From positions 37,395,458 through 37,459,457 of the forward strand of contig CM055898.1 in NCBI GenBank assembly GCA_029582155.1: a DNA stretch of 64,000 bases. The letters are read 5' to 3'. Positions 29,986 through 41,094 of the stretch are shown here, one piece after another. This DNA comes from Panopea generosa. Lineage: Eukaryota; Mollusca; Bivalvia; Adapedonta; Hiatellidae. The notes below the pieces were generated by a model. The model had not been told where the DNA came from, did no database searches, and worked only from the letters and a program-made list of their open reading frames with translations. The position numbers and the translations under genes are program-made. The stretch's first letter is position 1. Each line of letters begins with the position of its first letter.

Positions 29986-31685
29986 AAAGACCCAACATCC
30001 GATCAGACTATCGGATGTAAATTAGTTACTCTACAGGACGTGTTTTATCAACTGGGAGTGTATAATATTGTCCAACAATCGAACAGTGATAATAGCAGAC
30101 AGTACAATGCTGAATGTTTACGTTGTAACTGATACAGGAATGTTGACTCTGGGGTCAATATCACATCCCACTTTAGCATTAGGGACTACAGGGTCTTTAA
30201 TTAATCATTATCAGGTAATTACTGTTTTATCAACACTATTAAGTGATGTGATAATGTTACTGATTGATATCAAAGTAATTATGTATATGAACATATGTGC
30301 CTATTAATTTTAAACCACAATTCAAGCATTATAATCAGTCTAACAGATATGCCCAAAATCCCTATATTCAAGTTGGTATAGCCCATTATGAATCATTTAG
30401 TACGATTTGGAGGGAAATTAAAATACATAGATATGTTACATGTTTTTGTCACTTTAGTGACGGAAAATAAGAACTTGCAATTATACTTGGATATTATATT
30501 AATACTGGGATGTTATTGATAAAAAGAGTAATAATCAACACTTTGTTAAATATATTAAGAATTAGATTTGAACTAATGTTAATGAAATTAAAAATTGCAA
30601 AAGGTGTCTTTCTCAAATCATACCTTGGGTACAAAGTTAAGTGATAGAGACTGTGCTAATAATAAACTTTAATTAATGTTGGTGTTTTATCATGCATGTG
30701 TGTTAATTGTAAATTATAAATTGTGGTGAACAACGTCAAGGCCGCGCATATAAAAAACAAAATAAAACGTGAAAAAATCATTAAAAAATTGGTCAGTGTT
30801 ATAACAATGTAATACACGGAGGGAGATAAAACCCTTCAACTTTATTAAAGCAGAAATCATGATGAAAAAAACAGTTGTAATTAAGAATTTACTGATAATT
30901 AATTAAGAAAAACACCAGAAATGTTTTTTGTTTTGGTAATTTTAAGTCAATTTCAAAAGCAGCCGTTTATATAAATATATATATATATATTCATGATATT
31001 CCTGGTGAAAACACTATCTTTAGTTTTAATCTAAAAGTATCATTTCTGTTTCATGTGATATAATACACATGAAAAATGATTCATTCATGTGGCACCATAA
31101 TTTTTTTTAATAAACAAGAAGAACAATTGTATAATTCAATTAAATATGGTGATATACAACTGTTGGTGATTAAAAAAAGGATAATAGAAGGAATCATTTA
31201 AAAGTTTGGTAAGTCTTGCATGATTTGTAGTTTGTATTTAACTATCATATCTTAAATACAACCATGTGAGCTACAGCATGCTAGTTTGTTTACAAACATT
31301 GGTTTCATGAAAAATATTGACCAGTTTGCTCCTCCCACAAAATTCAAATTTCTCTGTAACTGATTGTCTGTTGAAAACAATAAGTTATACATTATTGCAG
31401 ATTTTATTCTGAAATTTTCAGAAACTGTGAGTAATATTAAGACTATGTTGCATGACAAATTTCAAATTTTTCAATCCATGAATTTATTTTAGATTTGAAA
31501 ATTACTCTCCCAGATCTGAATGTGTTTTGAAAAATAAGGGAAAACACTCCCTACGCCATTACGTCCCTTTTATACCCAGGTTGGGTCTTTAAATTAATTA
31601 TAGCAATACATTCATTCCACTATATGCTGGTAGAAAACCAGAGACATGGACATGGCATTGTATATAGTAAGAATTTGGAATCTGA
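29986..31685. other. Intergenic AT-rich DNA
   Basis: No gene, element or array recognised apart from a short (TA)n at about 30975-30990. Open frames here lack domains and splice context. Confidence 0.5.
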
Positions 31686-31786
31686 TATGAAACGTGGAAG
31701 AGAGAGAGGTTATGTGTGTCAGTGAGAGAGTGATAGAGATGATGCAAGTGAGACAGAGGGACATTTTGTATATATCCAATACTCAC

Positions 31787-31896
31787 TTATTAGGCTACTA
31801 AAGTTAGTATTACACCATCTGTTGTCCAACACTCCGATAATGACATGCTCCTTCCATCTACTACTAGGCTACCCCAATCACGTTGGCATTGCAATC
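31787..31896 (-). pseudogene. LU-like exon ii, copy B
   Basis: Acceptor tattcgaccag and donor GTGAGTATTG are well formed. It reads GLQCQRDWGSLVVDGRSMSL, SECWTTDG, then shifts frame (one T missing relative to the NNN codons of copies A and C) and reaches stops just before the donor. The phase 1 start joins exon i of copy B. Confidence 0.5.
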
Positions 31897-32856
31897 CTGG
31901 TCGAATATATACAACAGTGCTCAATCTATTTTTTTAATATACTTCTCAAACTGAATATCTCTTAAACCAGGCTTGATGACTATTAATCATTGAATATGGG
32001 ACCTATGTGGTCACATGCTACAAAACACCGTCTCTACAATCATATACTACTCACCGCTAAGTCGCTGGTTCGAGTCTTGTTCAGTCAAAAATCTTCGTGT
32101 GAGTGGGAGGTTTGCTAATTACTTGCTGAAGAAAGGTTGTTACTTGGATTCATTCGGAGGTCCTCCTCCACTACATATATGAATGCCATATGTAACCGAC
32201 CATGTGTTGAAAATGTCGTTAACCATAATGCAAAATAATGTGTATATTAAACAAATAAAGAAAAACTTAACGTTCCAACATAAATAATCTTCTCTGCAAC
32301 CGTCTGCGAACATTTCATCATCAGTTGTCTTTCAGTATAACATTTCTTCTTTACACTATAAAGTAACCAAGCATGGCATGGTCAATAAGGTACGATAAGC
32401 TGCATAATAGCGGATCTACTCAGAAATATACTGAGGTCTTCCCCCAACAATGAAACTACATACAATAACATTGTAATGTGTTTATATTTACGTCAATCGA
32501 TATACAAGTTAATAATCGGGTTGTATTCATTATTAAGGTCTTCATCCACCAGTAAAAGTGTTTGCCATATATAACAAGTGCTGTGTTGAAAGTGAAGTAA
32601 AATGCCGTTTGAAAATTATCAGGTTCTTTCTGCGGTCTTTCTCAAGCAATAAAACAGGTTGCCATATATAACAAACAATGTGTTGAAAACTGAATGAAAT
32701 TATCTGATTGATTCTGCAGTTTTACTCTCCATCAAAAAAACTGATTGCCATATATTACAAATAATGTGTTGAAAATGGAGTGAAATGAAGAACTCAGCAA
32801 CGTAGTTCGATTTATAATCTAATAAAAAAGACATTGAGCAGGTTTAAATGAATTAC

Positions 32857-32949
32857 CCGATTTAGTGAGTATGTTATTCCGATTCTTGCAATCTGATATG
32901 TAGCCCACCTTAGCACACACATAAGCACACACATAACAGTAAAGGACAT
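32857..32949 (-). pseudogene. LU-like exon i, copy B (open)
   Basis: Acceptor aatttcaaggag and donor GTAATTCA; 93 bp, phase 1-1. It is fully open: DVLYCYVCAYVCAKVGYISD then CKNRNNILTKSG. Relative to copy A it carries an in-frame 12-bp duplication that repeats the YVC piece. Its partner exon ii is frameshifted, so the locus is probably dead or makes a truncated product. Confidence 0.5.
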
Positions 32950-33392
32950 CTCCTTGAAATTGAACAGTTTATTTATTTGTATGATTATTTTAAAGCTAGC
33001 TTTGCAAAATGCTATCACTGCAGAACATTTGTACCGAAACAAGTGCTCCGACATTCGTGCATTTTCTGAAATACATGTACGTTCATATTTTACATAATTA
33101 AATGTTTTTAAAGTTATAGCAGTTTGTACAGATAACTTAACTTAGTTACAGGTAAGCCTCAGTTTCTAATACTTATAACATGTTTAAAATATTCAATTAT
33201 TTTAGAATATTGTACAATACAATCGAAATGGTTTGGAAATGAGTTCTTCATACTGCTTAATTAAGTGTATATGGCAATATTAACAAAGTAAAATTTGATA
33301 TGAAACGAGAGAGAGACAGAGAAAGGTTGTTTGTGTCAGTGAGACAGTAAGAGAGATAGTGTTAGTGAGACAGAAGAAACTTTTATATATAG

Positions 33393-33577
33393 TTAAACCT
33401 GTGTAAGCGGTCACCTCTTTTAAGCAGCCACCTGCCTTAAGCAACCACATTTGCTGTTTCCCATGTCTATGCTTTCAGAGCAAATTAACCTGTATTCAAC
33501 AACAACCTGTTTTAAAATGTAACTTTTGCTCCATCCCTTGACTGGCTGCTTAAGACAGGTTAGACTGTCAAATACTT
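33393..33577. mobile_element. MITE (AAACCTG-type), copy 1
   Basis: Terminal inverted repeats are recognisable as 'agttaaacctgt' at the left and 'agacaggttagactgtc' at the right. The interior ('cttgactggctgcttaagac') is the reverse complement of 61232-61402. It sits within five bases of the exon ii donor of LU copy C. Confidence 0.75.
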
Positions 33578-33579
33578 AC

Positions 33580-33674
33580 TGATTAAGTTGTTATTTCATC
33601 CGTCTGTTGTCCAACACTCCAAACATATGCTTCTTCTATTATTAGGCTACATCCATTCCGTTGGCATTGCAGTC
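33580..33674 (-). pseudogene. LU-like exon ii, copy C
   Basis: Acceptor ttttcgaccag and donor GTAAGTATTT. It reads GLQCQRNGCSLIIEEAYVWS; the ancestral frame at the end would be WTTDG-stop-NNNLIS, with TGA where Cys is expected. There is at least one frameshift and one stop. Confidence 0.45.
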
Positions 33675-34647
33675 CTGGTCGAAAATATACAACAGTGTTC
33701 ATTCTTATTGCAGTAATATACTTCTCAAATTGTATATATCTTAAACCAATATTGGTGAATATCTATTATAGAATACGGGTCCTAATGGTCACATTATCTT
33801 AGGTAATAGATCTCACTCAGCTGCTGAGGCTGGTTCGAGTCCAGTTTAGTTCAAGAAAGATGTATACCCGAGATTCATTCTGAGGTCTTCCTCCACTACA
33901 TATCTGGATGCCATATGTAACCGGCCATGTGTTGAATATTCTTAAAACTTAAAAGCAAACAAAATGGATATGGTAAAATATAAAGTAAAAAAAAACGTTG
34001 CAACTTACATCATCTTCCCTTCAGCCGTCTGTTAACATTGCATGATCAGTTTTCTTCTAGTATAACATTGCTTAATTACATTGAAAGGAAACAATGATAT
34101 GGTTAATAAGTCGCGAGTTCGAGTCCAGCAATGTGTTAAAATCTGTATCATTCTTATTCATGAACATGATCCGTAGTCCCTCTCTACCAATAAATATACA
34201 TTCCATTAAAGCAGGCCATATGTTAAACACTGATAATTGCGTCTAACACTATGCAGGAAAATCACCAGATTCGTTCGTTATTGACTCTTTCTTCACCAAT
34301 AAATATTTCTTGTCATAAATAACCAATAGTGCATTCTACCCTCTTCTAAAAGCATATTCATTCTCTCCACCAACAAATCTTGATGCCATTTTAACCTGTT
34401 ATATGTTGAAATTGGCGTTAAATTCCACAATGTATCATTGAAACCTTAATGACCTGTTATGTGTTGAAACGCCACTACAAAACGTTCATTCTGAGGTCTG
34501 CCTCCACCAAAGTTAATTATGTCATATGTAGCCCTTAATGTGTTATAGGAGGTCACTAAAAATTGAAAAATATCCTCAAACTCATCCTGAGGTTTTCCTC
34601 CACCAATAAAAACTGAAAATGTTGATACACATGTCACAATATATTAC

Positions 34648-34724
34648 CTGATTTAATATATTGCTCCTGTTCTTCCATTCCAGTATGTTTGCCACATTTG
34701 TAAATATAAAACAGCCAATGACAT
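34648..34724 (-). pseudogene. LU-like exon i, copy C
   Basis: A 77-bp segment, 4 bp shorter than copy A, with acceptor ttttttcaaacag and donor GTAATATA. It reads DVIGCFIFTNVANILEWKNR then loses frame. The CYVC motif has decayed to CFIF. Confidence 0.45.
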
Positions 34725-34896
34725 CTGTTTGAAAAAAAACCAAAACAATTTAATTATCTTTATAATCATGTTAATGCTAGACCTGCATAATGCAATCATT
34801 ATTTTACAAATCATACTATCTAATAATGTTCTATGAAATTTTATATAAAAAGGACTTAAGCTATATTTTTAGTGATGTACATGTATACATGTATAA

Positions 34897-34903
34897 TCAG
34901 AGA

Positions 34904-34936
<33 letters not shown>

Positions 34937-34938
34937 TC
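34897..34938. repeat. (GA)n microsatellite
   Basis: AG repeats with one ACAG interruption, possibly the start of a fourth segmental copy: a GTGAGT donor-like site follows on the minus strand at about 34977-34982. Confidence 0.85.
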
Positions 34939-35980
34939 AGGTAGAAAAAATATAAAGAAATCTTAAATAAAAAAATACTCACCCTGCTTAAAGTAATTTA
35001 ATATGATTGTGTTGCTTTAATAATCAGTGGCACCACCGTGCGTCTTCTCCTTCGCACGTGCAACATGAGATCAGTGAGTGAAATAAATGTACAAGTGCAT
35101 CGTCATGTGTTGCATAAGTAAATCGTGCACCATCTTCTTGCAATTTCTACGCAGGTGACGCAGTGGAATGAAGATACATGTATAAAAGTGGTACTGCATG
35201 TGTGTCGGATGCAATATTTTAAACTGATTGCTAATCGTATTAAATTATGTAAACTGTACTTTATATTGCAGTTAACTATTGTAATTATATTATATATATA
35301 TATGTAATAAATAATATATTTTAGAGATGTCTCACTTATCTTCGATAAACGTAGATTGATATTTGCCTCATCAATATTTATATAAAATTTGAATTTTAAA
35401 ATACATGTAATCATTTGCTTTACAGACACACACTTATGGGTGGGACCTAATATTTTATTCAATAAGCCAAAATAAAAATTTCGCTTCTAAGTATATTCAT
35501 GTTATATTAGGACTGGACCTTCTTTTGGTTCTGTTGTCCCTTCTGGCTGAATGATCTGAATCGCCACCTCAAGCTTATTTACCTCTCAGCGTTTAGGTCA
35601 TGGGTTAGAGCCCAGTTCTGTTACGAAAGTTTTCCGACATGCGCTATTATTGACTTCATATCCAAACAAGTTGGGTCAAAACCGGTGGATAACTTTAGGT
35701 GAAGTATTCCAGACATCGATTATCATTAAAAATAATTAAAGAGCCATGAATAGGCTAAAAATCAATGGGCTAGAACGCGATGACGAAATGTACACCTAGA
35801 CCAATGGCGGATCTACAATCCAGTCCCCAACCCCTATATTTTTCTCGAAATCCACTATATTTCTACTGAAAAGCATATGTTACGGTTCAGATTTTGTATT
35901 GCACCCCCTCTGGACAAAAAATTGCGACGTATGTATAGCCAGAAGACGGACATGCAAGCCCCCTAAATTGAAGAGGCCCA
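34939..35980. other. Intergenic DNA, no gene recognised
   Basis: AT-rich sequence. 'accaatggcggatctacaat' near 35801 looks like the edge of a transposable element, but no partner end could be fixed. Confidence 0.4.
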
Positions 35981-35984
35981 CCGG

Positions 35985-36110
35985 GGGTTATGGAGATCTT
36001 GAGAACATGGCCATTTATTTTCAGAGATCTGGGGAACAATGGCCATTATTTTCAGAGATCCAGGGATCAAAGACTTAATTTTAAAGATCTAGGGATATTG
36101 TCCTTCATGA
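35985..36110. repeat. Short tandem repeat, about 35-bp unit
   Basis: Three to four units of 'cattattttcagagatc' with a 'ggggaacaatggc' variation. Related fragments recur at about 37375-37475. Confidence 0.65.
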
Positions 36111-36224
36111 AAAATGTACCTAATTTGATCAATTTTATCAAACTAAAACAGAGATAGGCATCTGGAGGCACATGTCTGAATTTCAGGTGGCACATTTTGG
36201 CTTTTTCTAGTTAAGTTTGAACCT

Positions 36225-36420
36225 ATTTATTTTACTTCGATTGTGAAACAAATTCTTACGACTTAGACAAATCACGCTCGAAGTAATCCCGGGTATAACC
36301 AGTACTAAGCATATGTGGAAAAGTGTCTTGCTCAAGGACACCACACATAGTCGTGGCGAAGGATTAAAATAACCACGACCTTCCGATCACGGGTTCGGTT
36401 CTTTACCACTAGATTTTCTA
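36225..36420 (-). mobile_element. SINE family 5, most complete copy
   Basis: The minus strand begins at about 36418 with TCTAGTGGTAAAGAACCGAA (A-box-like) and a B-box region, runs through 'ccttgagcaagacacttttc', and ends with 'cacaatcgaagtaaaataaa'. Confidence 0.65.
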
Positions 36421-36599
36421 GTTTTCTAAATCATGGAAACACATCCTCCAGAATCAAGCAACATATTTTTGTGATTATGGTATCAAAAGAAAGGGCTTGA
36501 TTTGAGAGATTATTTTTTTCTTTTTTAAATTTAAGGAATTTTACGCTTAAAGTTTTTTTGTGTGATCATTTTCTCTTTTTTAGCCCATTTTTGAAATAA

Positions 36600-36970
36600 G
36601 ACAAGAAATGTCACTGTTAAGTGTCACATGCCCCCCAACATGTCATGATGTTATGTTGATCATTTGTAGCAAATATCATTAAAATTCATCTATGCATGAC
36701 AAAGTTACATGCCACGAAATCTCGCATAAACTGAAAGTGTTGTCAAACAAACTCAAATTGTGAACTTGACATTTGAGGTACGGGTGTGGGTCTTACTCGC
36801 GACACATCGTCATGTCATGTTTTGTTGATCATTTGTTGCAAGTATCAACAAAATCCATCGATACATGACAAAGTTACAGGCCTGAAACGAAATACCGGAC
36901 GGAAGGACGGACGGACGCTGCGATTACTATATGCCACCCAAAAAAATTTTTTGGGGGCATAAAAAACGAC
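36600..36970. repeat. Family P element, two units with terminal hairpin
   Basis: Matches the array at 3830-4995, ending in 'aaggacggacggacgctgcg' followed by a palindromic segment (36930-36962) whose arms are TGCCACCC...TTTTTTGGGGGCA. Confidence 0.75.
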
Positions 36971-38320
36971 TTTAATAAATATCAATATGAAACTTTCGCC
37001 ACCGATGGAAAACTTAATGCTTCATATTTCTACCTATTATTTCTATTTTTATTGTGTTTTGCTTAAACGTACATGGTATCTGTTAAATCAAGACTACCGT
37101 TTTTTGTTTAATTTTTTTTTTCGTGAAATTTCAACATATTTCGATTTCTAACCGTAATAATTTAAATTCAGAAGAAAAATATTAAATAATTAAAATATTA
37201 AATAATTGATAATTGGAACTGGTCATCATTTTTATCAGCTTTTCTTCGGTACCAAAATTGTTAAACTCAGACAAAGAGTCGAAGAGTTTTTATAGAAATA
37301 CCAAAAGTGCCGAGGACCTTATATTGCTATTAGCCTGCCAGTTACTTTTAAAATAAGAACAGTGGAAATATTTTAAGAGATCTGGGCACGTGGACAAAAT
37401 ACTTTGAGGGAACTTTGGCAAATACTTTTGGAGATCAGGGGAACAATAGGCATTACTTTAAGACATCCAGAAAACAGGGTACCCCCCCCCCCCCCTCTGG
37501 GAGAGCCTCATTGAAGTTATTCTAGGAATAGCGTGCGAGAGCGATTAATTGGGAGGTTTTGTGCCACTTATGACCGTTCTAATTGCATGAGAAAAGAACG
37601 TACAAAACTATTACAACTGTGCTGTAAAACTATGTGTCGACTGGACATGCACTCAGGTCAGGCGTGACTGTTCAATGTTGTGTAGAACAGTTTTCTTCTA
37701 TTAATACATTTAATTTCATTAATTAAGGTGCGAAATAATTAAAACACATAATATGTTCAATAAAAACATAAGTTTACCTTGAACTTCGACTTTACACTGT
37801 TTAGAACAGGCTTTCGGGAGACTGGTTTATGAAAAATGTGCGACTGAATGTAAAACTTAGCAGACGAACATTCCCCTGACGTCAGCCTGTCACTCAGCAT
37901 GTAGATTTCAGCCTATTTTCATCTAAGGGAGGTTATTCATACCGTCTTTAGCATTTCAATGGAAATATTGAATATTGTTATTTTGTCATGATTTAATTAT
38001 ATTCAAATGATGCCCCCACCCCCAAAATTGAACATGCCCCCGGCTCCTAAGCCTATGGATGCTCATTGCAGCGGCAAAGAGCAATGTACGCTTTATATCT
38101 ATACCAAGGTATTTTCATTATATTGTGTTTTCGGTCACTTAAGAATCGCCGTAAAATATGTCACTGCGAAAGGGCTGTTGACTTTAAATGCTTATTATTA
38201 ATTATTCTGTCACTTTGACATCATTTATTGTAACGTATGTATTATGTTTATGCATTGTAATATTAAATAATAATAATAATAAAATAGGACTCACGGTCCT
38301 GAGAGTGGCCTATTTGTTTG
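36971..38320. other. Intergenic DNA with C-rich tracts
   Basis: No gene seen. A poly-C run at about 37482-37494 and the 'cccccacccccaaaattg' at 38010 look like transposon debris. Confidence 0.4.
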
Positions 38321-38324
38321 TTTG

Positions 38325-38555
38325 AATATTGAGTAATTTTATGCCATCAAGTACTAACAGACTATCAGATAATCTAACCACTCTTTCTTGGAATCCAGTA
38401 CTCGAGCAGACCCATCTCCGCAAACAAGTGAATTGTCCCACTTGAATCAGCAGTGAGAGAAAAATGCCATTGAGACATAATGTCATATATCAGTCATCAT
38501 TGAGACTGTGGCCGGGTGGGGATTCAAGCCAATGACTCCTCCGTGACTAATTCAG
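38325..38555 (-). mobile_element. SINE family 2 copy
   Basis: Shares 'gccatcaagtactaacagac', 'cccacttgaatcagcagtga' and 'ggccgggtggggattcaagc' with the family. It has the same orientation as the other five copies. Confidence 0.7.
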
Positions 38556-39159
38556 TTAAAAAATATAGATACATTACAGCATTTCCCCTGGATAACATGT
38601 ACATGAAATGAGATGGGGTGGGTACAACTGTCGGTATCTATTCCTGTGTTGAAAGCAAACAGTTTTGAATCCATGAATGGTAAATTTTCCAACATTGGCT
38701 TCTATTCAATATTAGAATAGCATTCCCAATAAAAAAATGAAATAAAATACATTATAAGAAAGTGCCATTGTAATGGACAGTATGCCATATACAAGAGGAT
38801 CAGATTGGCCCTAAAAGTGCTCACCTGTAGCAGAGGAGACTGCCAAAATATTTTTTGATAATGCAAGGCCTTACCACAGACATTCAAGTTTGGTTAGTAA
38901 AAATATTAGATATAAAGCTACCGTGTAAATTTGGTGAATATGAACTTTTTGATAATTCAAGTGCCATAAATCTGACAAAAATGATCCGGAGTGATATTAT
39001 GGTTATATAACTAATATGTAAGTTTGGAGAGGATCAAATGAAAATTTCTGTCACTACAGTGCACACAGTCAAATAGTGCAAATTTTTTATGTTTCAAGGC
39101 CCAGAACTCCTTAATCAGGACATTAATGATCAGATTTGGCCAGTTAAAGAACTTGTCCA

Positions 39160-39465
39160 AGATGTTGTTGTATAGCGTTGCTTTCAACAATTTTTCAGTC
39201 ATATCGCGATGGTGTCTACTTGAGACAGTATTCTAAGCGCTGTCACACTGGAGTATCATGCTGCAGACACATGGTATGATACCCCACCCAGTCACATTAT
39301 ACTGACACCTGGCCGACCAGACCTAGAACTCTCCTCTAAATGCTGAGCGTCAAGCGAGGAAGCTTCTAGTACCATTTTTAAAGTCTTTGGTATGACTCGA
39401 TAGGGGATTGAACCCACGACCTTCCACATGCGAAGCGGACGCTCTACCACTAGACCACGCGTCCA
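39160..39465 (-). mobile_element. SINE family 1 copy
   Basis: Near-collinear with 7213-7545: TTG-rich edge at 39162, 'gagcgtcaagcgaggaagct', and a tRNA-like head ('cgctctaccactagaccacg' on the plus strand) at the right. Confidence 0.8.
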
Positions 39466-39913
39466 AGATATTATGGTTATGTAACTTCTTAGTTTGGTGA
39501 GGAGCCAATGAAAAATGCAGGTGTGAGAGTGCATACAGCAAAACTTTCATGGACGGACAGAACAGCTCAACTTAACTTTGCTTTTAAAACACAGCATGTC
39601 CGGGTCGAAATAACTGACACTCCTCAAGTTTACTACCACTTTTATAATAATAGAAACTTTTATAATCATTTTTAGCATTAGTGAATTGAATGTCAAATCA
39701 AAATCATGATATTGAATATTGACCACAGCAGAAACTTCATAGAAGTGCGTCCAAATGTAGGCATTTTCTACGGACTTTTTCACTATTTGGCCAATAAATC
39801 ATTTATATGAAAAACCATATATTTCAGTCTTTGCTACGATCCATTAAATAGCAATCCTGTGCAGACATCGAATATCAAAAATAAAGACTCAAAACATTTG
39901 TGCACGTAATCAG

Positions 39914-39919
39914 TTTATT
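39914..39919 (-). terminator. Possible polyadenylation signal of the NT5DC1 gene
   Basis: AATAAA on the minus strand, about 1.07 kb beyond the stop codon, followed by a T-rich stretch. This is only a candidate; nearer variant signals cannot be excluded. Confidence 0.3.
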
Positions 39920-40796
39920 TTTCGTACATTGAAGAGTTACTTTCATTTAACAAATATATAAAAAAGTTTTAAAAAAAACATGAACTACATGTACTTCCTC
40001 TTGAGTAGTTTGAAACCATCAGGAAGCAGTTAATCGGTGCACGTGAAATGAGCTATCATTTCCATATACAACTATATAGTTCTAAAGTGTCACCAGAGAT
40101 TTGGCAGCTCAATGAATCCTATTAATGTTACCATACCAACAAATTATTACAATAAATGTTATGACTTTATAATTGCATGTTTGCATGTGTACCGATATTT
40201 ATCGAATGAAAATAAGACATGATTAAAATAAAAATCTTTACTCAATAATATAACAACAATTATTCGAAGAAACAGAGAATAAAACCCTCTTCACCCTTCT
40301 TTGAACGGCACGGGTATAAAGAATGTTGCAGATGATTTTGCATGTAAGTATGTGGTTATGAAAGACGAGTTTTTAATATACGTGCTACTTATGACCGTTT
40401 TACTGTAGTAAGTAGCAGTCAGTTGTTTTTTAAACACATCATTCCCGTTACGAAACGATATGGCAAATGGGTATAAATAGTACTCCATGTCAGACATACC
40501 ACACACCTCAGCAATATCACAGTACATATAATGACATACAGAACAGATATTCTTGCATACCAGATAAGGATATCTGCATTTTTACTGGGGTTAGGTGTTT
40601 TTATCTCACCTTAGGGCTGAGATAAAATTCTCGTGCTGTGACGTTGGATCCGTCTAAATGATGTAACATATAAAATATATGACATAAATCATAGAATAAA
40701 ACATCTTAAAAGTGGTCATTGTCAAATCTATAATGATAAAACTTATTCAAAATAGTTATTGAATGTTTTTGATATGCAAGAAAAAGAATCATTCAT

Positions 40797-40925
40797 GATT
40801 TTTAGATTTAGATAAAAAATTCTGTCCCTTGGGATAACTGTTTTTACGGGAACTCAGCAAAATCTCTTTTCCACCAAAACAGTTACTCCTCTGGACGGAA
40901 TTTTCTATCTAAACCTCAAACCTAT
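40797..40925. mobile_element. MITE-like inverted repeat in the 3' flank of NT5DC1
   Basis: The left arm 'tttagataaaaaattctgtc' and the right arm 'ggacggaattttctatctaa' are inverted copies, and the next blocks ('ggataactgtttt' / 'aaaacagttactcc') extend the pairing. It starts about 70 bp beyond the stop codon, so it is probably transcribed in the 3' UTR. Confidence 0.75.
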
Positions 40926-40993
40926 ATAATATTCTTATAATCACATATGATATACAGATCAGATAATATTAATCAGTTGCATGTATAATACAA

Positions 40994-41094
40994 TCACAGT
41001 GGTAGCAGTGGTTTAGGCTTGGCTGGAGAAAACCCGTCTGTGCTACCATCATCAGTAGCATTAAACCTCTTGAACTTGTGAGCAACTGACAGTC
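40994..41094 (-). CDS. NT5DC1: NT5DC1 exon 12 (C-terminus)
   Basis: Acceptor tttatgattgcag, phase 1. It reads GLSVAHKFKRFNATDDGSTD then GFSPAKPKPLLPL and a TGA stop. It aligns with the K.TRF..S end of the vertebrate protein. Confidence 0.9.

Larger units (their letters stand above)
31690..33010. repeat. Segmental repeat copy B
   Basis: The same order of blocks as copy A: GA-rich start, exon ii relic, SINE-like segment with 'gtcgctggttcgagtcttgt', tandem tail units ('gccatatataacaaacaatg'), exon i, and 'ctttgcaaaatgctatcact'. Confidence 0.8.
33300..34830. repeat. Segmental repeat copy C
   Basis: The same blocks as A and B with a MITE (33393-33577) inserted between the GA-rich start and exon ii. 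It ends with 'ctgcataatgcaatcattat' as in copy A. Confidence 0.8.

Noticed and set aside
35103-35462. 119-codon minus-strand frame
   Set aside because: Low-complexity AT-rich translation (Ile/Tyr runs), without domain or splice sites.
38007-38201. Proline-rich protein MMPPPPKLNMPP
   Set aside because: C-rich transposon-type sequence; no splice context, and the Pro run is composition-driven.
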